Source: Chloroflexota bacterium
Lineage (GTDB): Bacteria > Chloroflexota > Limnocylindria > Limnocylindrales > CSP1-4
Reading direction: 5' to 3'
Length of the DNA stretch: 7,088 nucleotides
NCBI GenBank assembly: GCA_021785115.1
Contig: JAJYGO010000035.1
Location: forward strand, 1-7,088
Of the stretch, positions 6,178 through 7,088 are shown one piece after another. How positions within the stretch are numbered: position 1 is the first letter of the stretch; each line of letters begins with the position of its first letter. A program made the position numbers and the translations under genes. The notes under the pieces are model-generated. The model was not told the DNA's origin. It ran no database searches and worked only from the letters and a program-made list of their open reading frames with translations.

Positions 6178-6206
6178 TTGTAATCGTTCTCATGGGTCGC
6201 TACCAT
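6178..6206 (+). promoter_or_regulatory. Candidate sigma-70-type promoter of the sugar-binding lipoprotein gene
   Basis: TTGTAA (6178-6183) and TACCAT (6201-6206) match four of six positions each of the -35 and -10 consensus and are exactly 17 bp apart. A start near 6212-6213 would leave a leader of about 285 nt before ATG 6497. The overlap with a LacI-type operator strengthens the assignment. Confidence 0.5.
6179..6192. promoter_or_regulatory. Candidate LacI-family operator
   Basis: The 14-bp TGTAATCGTTCTCA fits the LacI-family frame TGnnAnCGnTnnCA with its central CG, and four of seven base pairs are symmetric. It overlaps the -35 and spacer of the lipoprotein promoter, where a bound repressor would block RNA polymerase. 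An adjacent ATCGAT (6170-6175), centred 13 bp away, could be a degenerate second half. The cognate protein is presumably the LacI regulator encoded divergently. Confidence 0.55.
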
Positions 6207-6213
6207 GGTCGGC

Positions 6214-6233
6214 GCTCCGGCTCCAGCCGGAGC
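6214..6233 (+). other. GC-rich stem-loop at the predicted 5' end of the lipoprotein transcript
   Basis: GCTCCGGC (6214-6221) and GCCGGAGC (6226-6233) form a perfect 8-bp stem with a TCCA tetraloop. It begins one or two bases after the predicted transcription start. A 5' hairpin here could stabilise the message; no T-tract follows, so it is not a classic terminator. Confidence 0.5.
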
Positions 6234-6480
6234 CGCGTCCGGGGGATCTGACCACTTGCATGCGCGATCTGCGTAGAACCCGGTTGCTGGGGCATCGACC
6301 CTCCACGACGTCGATCTCATCCACGCCGTCGGGGTGCGGCAGCGCCGGCCAACGCGAGGAGGTGGGAGCGATCTCTGTTGCCAGGACGCGTCCAGGGTCG
6401 CCGGTGCGCGGTGAACGTCGCCGCCGGATGGACAGACGTTGGACGATGGACGGTGGCCACCCGGTCATCGAGGTACGCAT

Positions 6481-6488
6481 AGGAGGAG
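6481..6488 (+). promoter_or_regulatory. Ribosome binding site of the substrate-binding lipoprotein gene
   Basis: AGGAGGAG ends 8 nt before ATG 6497. It is the strongest ribosome binding site in the window, and it fixes the start at the lipoprotein signal rather than at the in-frame ATG 6260. Confidence 0.8.
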
Positions 6489-6496
6489 CAACGCGA

Positions 6497-7088
6497 ATGA
6501 GACGAACTCTGTCGGCGCTGGTCATGGTGTCGGCATTCGTGGTCGCCGCATGCGGCAGCAGCACCGCGACCACCGCGCCTTCTGCAAGCGGGTCTGCCTC
6601 TGGCGGCTCGGCGGCTTCCTGCCCGTACAAGTTCGCGGTCATCACCCACGGCGACACGGGCAGCTTCTGGAGCGTCGTGTACAAGGGCGCCAAGGACGCC
6701 GCCGCGGCCACGGGCTGCACGCTCAGCGAGGTCTACGGCTCGCAGCAGCAGGGCCAGGCGCAGCCTGACGACAACGCCGAGAACCAGGCGATCCAGGACG
6801 CCATCAACCAGAAGGTCGATGGCCTGGCCGTCTCCGACCACAACCCCAGCCTGATGAACCCGACCCTCGCCGGCGCCGTGAAGGCCGGCATCCCGGTCGT
6901 GCTCCTCAACGCCGGCTGTGACGATGCGGACATCGCGGCTTCGGGCGCCATGACCTGCGTCGGCCAGCCCGAGGCGCTCGCCGGGAAGCAGGCGGGTGCC
7001 CGATTCATGGCCGAGAAGGCGGACAACGTCCTGTGCGTGATCCACCAGAGCGGCCAGAACCTGCTCGACCGCTGCAACGGCATCGCGC
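6497..7088 (+). CDS. Sugar-type ABC transporter substrate-binding lipoprotein, 3' end outside window
   Basis: The visible 197 residues are the N-terminal lobe of a periplasmic-binding-protein-like (Peripla_BP_4, ribose/inositol type) solute receptor. Residues 1-18 are a short lipoprotein signal peptide with lipobox VAAC, and C19 is the lipidated residue. Residues 20-41 are a Ser/Thr/Ala/Gly linker typical of membrane-anchored receptors. The domain begins at about 43 (YKFAVITHGDTGSFWSVVYKGAKDAA). It continues with the family's AIQDAINQKVDGLAVSDHNP (98-117), VKAGIPVVLLNAG (128-140) and CVGQPEALAGKQAGARF (154-170). It should capture a sugar or polyol outside the membrane and deliver it to a permease and ATPase, expected further right. 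Six cysteines (42, 74, 141, 154, 180, 193) besides C19 are unusual and could form disulfides. A LacI-type operator in its promoter and the divergent LacI gene indicate substrate-controlled repression. The ligand is unknown. Confidence 0.9.
   Translation, partial: MRRTLSALVMVSAFVVAACGSSTATTAPSASGSASGGSAASCPYKFAVITHGDTGSFWSVVYKGAKDAAAATGCTLSEVYGSQQQGQAQPDDNAENQAIQDAINQKVDGLAVSDHNPSLMNPTLAGAVKAGIPVVLLNAGCDDADIAASGAMTCVGQPEALAGKQAGARFMAEKADNVLCVIHQSGQNLLDRCNGIA

Larger units (their letters stand above)
6028..6496. promoter_or_regulatory. Divergent control region between the LacI regulator and the substrate-binding lipoprotein
   Basis: This 469-bp stretch holds no convincing gene. From left to right I see a -10-like element for the regulator (6034-6039, minus), a LacI-type operator (6179-6192) overlapping a plus-strand promoter (6178-6206), and a GC hairpin (6214-6233). 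After these comes a long stretch up to the ribosome binding site at 6481-6488. That stretch includes a short inverted repeat, ATCGAC/GTCGAT, at 6294-6299 and 6310-6315. The frame of the lipoprotein gene stays open upstream to an ATG at 6260, but the lipoprotein signal and ribosome binding site favour the start at 6497. Confidence 0.6.

Noticed and set aside
4970..6193. Minus-strand open frame of 407 codons
   Set aside because: It is in another frame of the LacI gene, and its Arg/Gly/Ala-rich translation has no recognisable domain.
6317..7045. Minus-strand open frame of 242 codons
   Set aside because: It is antisense to the substrate-binding lipoprotein, which has a lipobox, a strong ribosome binding site and family motifs.

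Overview
The window is GC-rich DNA (roughly 70% by eye, not computed) from a free-living bacterium. GTG starts, tightly overlapping genes, a likely leaderless regulator gene and a lipoprotein with a Ser/Thr/Ala/Gly linker suggest an Actinomycetota member or a GC-rich Chloroflexota lineage. Nothing seen fixes the phylum. I recognise seven complete or partial protein-coding genes and one sizeable intergenic control region. There is no RNA gene, insertion sequence, CRISPR array or phage gene.

Left part (1-3095). A diguanylate cyclase-type gene runs off the left edge on the minus strand. Its N-terminal half is a strict heptad coiled coil, and its GGDEF domain is cut just after it begins. Upstream of it, also on the minus strand, lies a three-gene unit read from 2957 down to 707: a B12-binding-domain radical SAM enzyme, then two small multi-pass membrane proteins of unknown function. 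Each junction is a 4-bp start/stop overlap with a good ribosome binding site, so the three are almost certainly co-translated. The enzyme may therefore act on, or with, something in the membrane.

Middle (3096-5006). A plus-strand gene of the winged-helix AlkZ/YcaQ-like family converges on a minus-strand gene of unknown function. The 18 bp between them sits in a perfect 10-bp hairpin whose arms contain both stop codons, a candidate bidirectional terminator.

Right part (4999-7088). The unknown gene is the downstream partner (8-bp overlap) of a LacI-family regulator. Divergent from the regulator, across a 469-bp control region, is a sugar-type ABC transporter substrate-binding lipoprotein that runs off the right edge. 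A LacI-type operator overlaps a 17-bp-spaced promoter for the lipoprotein gene, followed by a GC hairpin near the predicted transcript start and a leader of about 285 nt. The simplest reading is a carbohydrate uptake locus repressed by the divergent LacI protein, with the unknown gene expressed alongside the repressor. The permease and ATPase genes would lie beyond the right edge.

I see no strong evidence for a wholly new system. The items most worth a second look are the radical SAM/membrane-protein cassette, the unknown gene coupled to the LacI regulator, the heptad-array cyclase, and the cysteine-rich binding protein.
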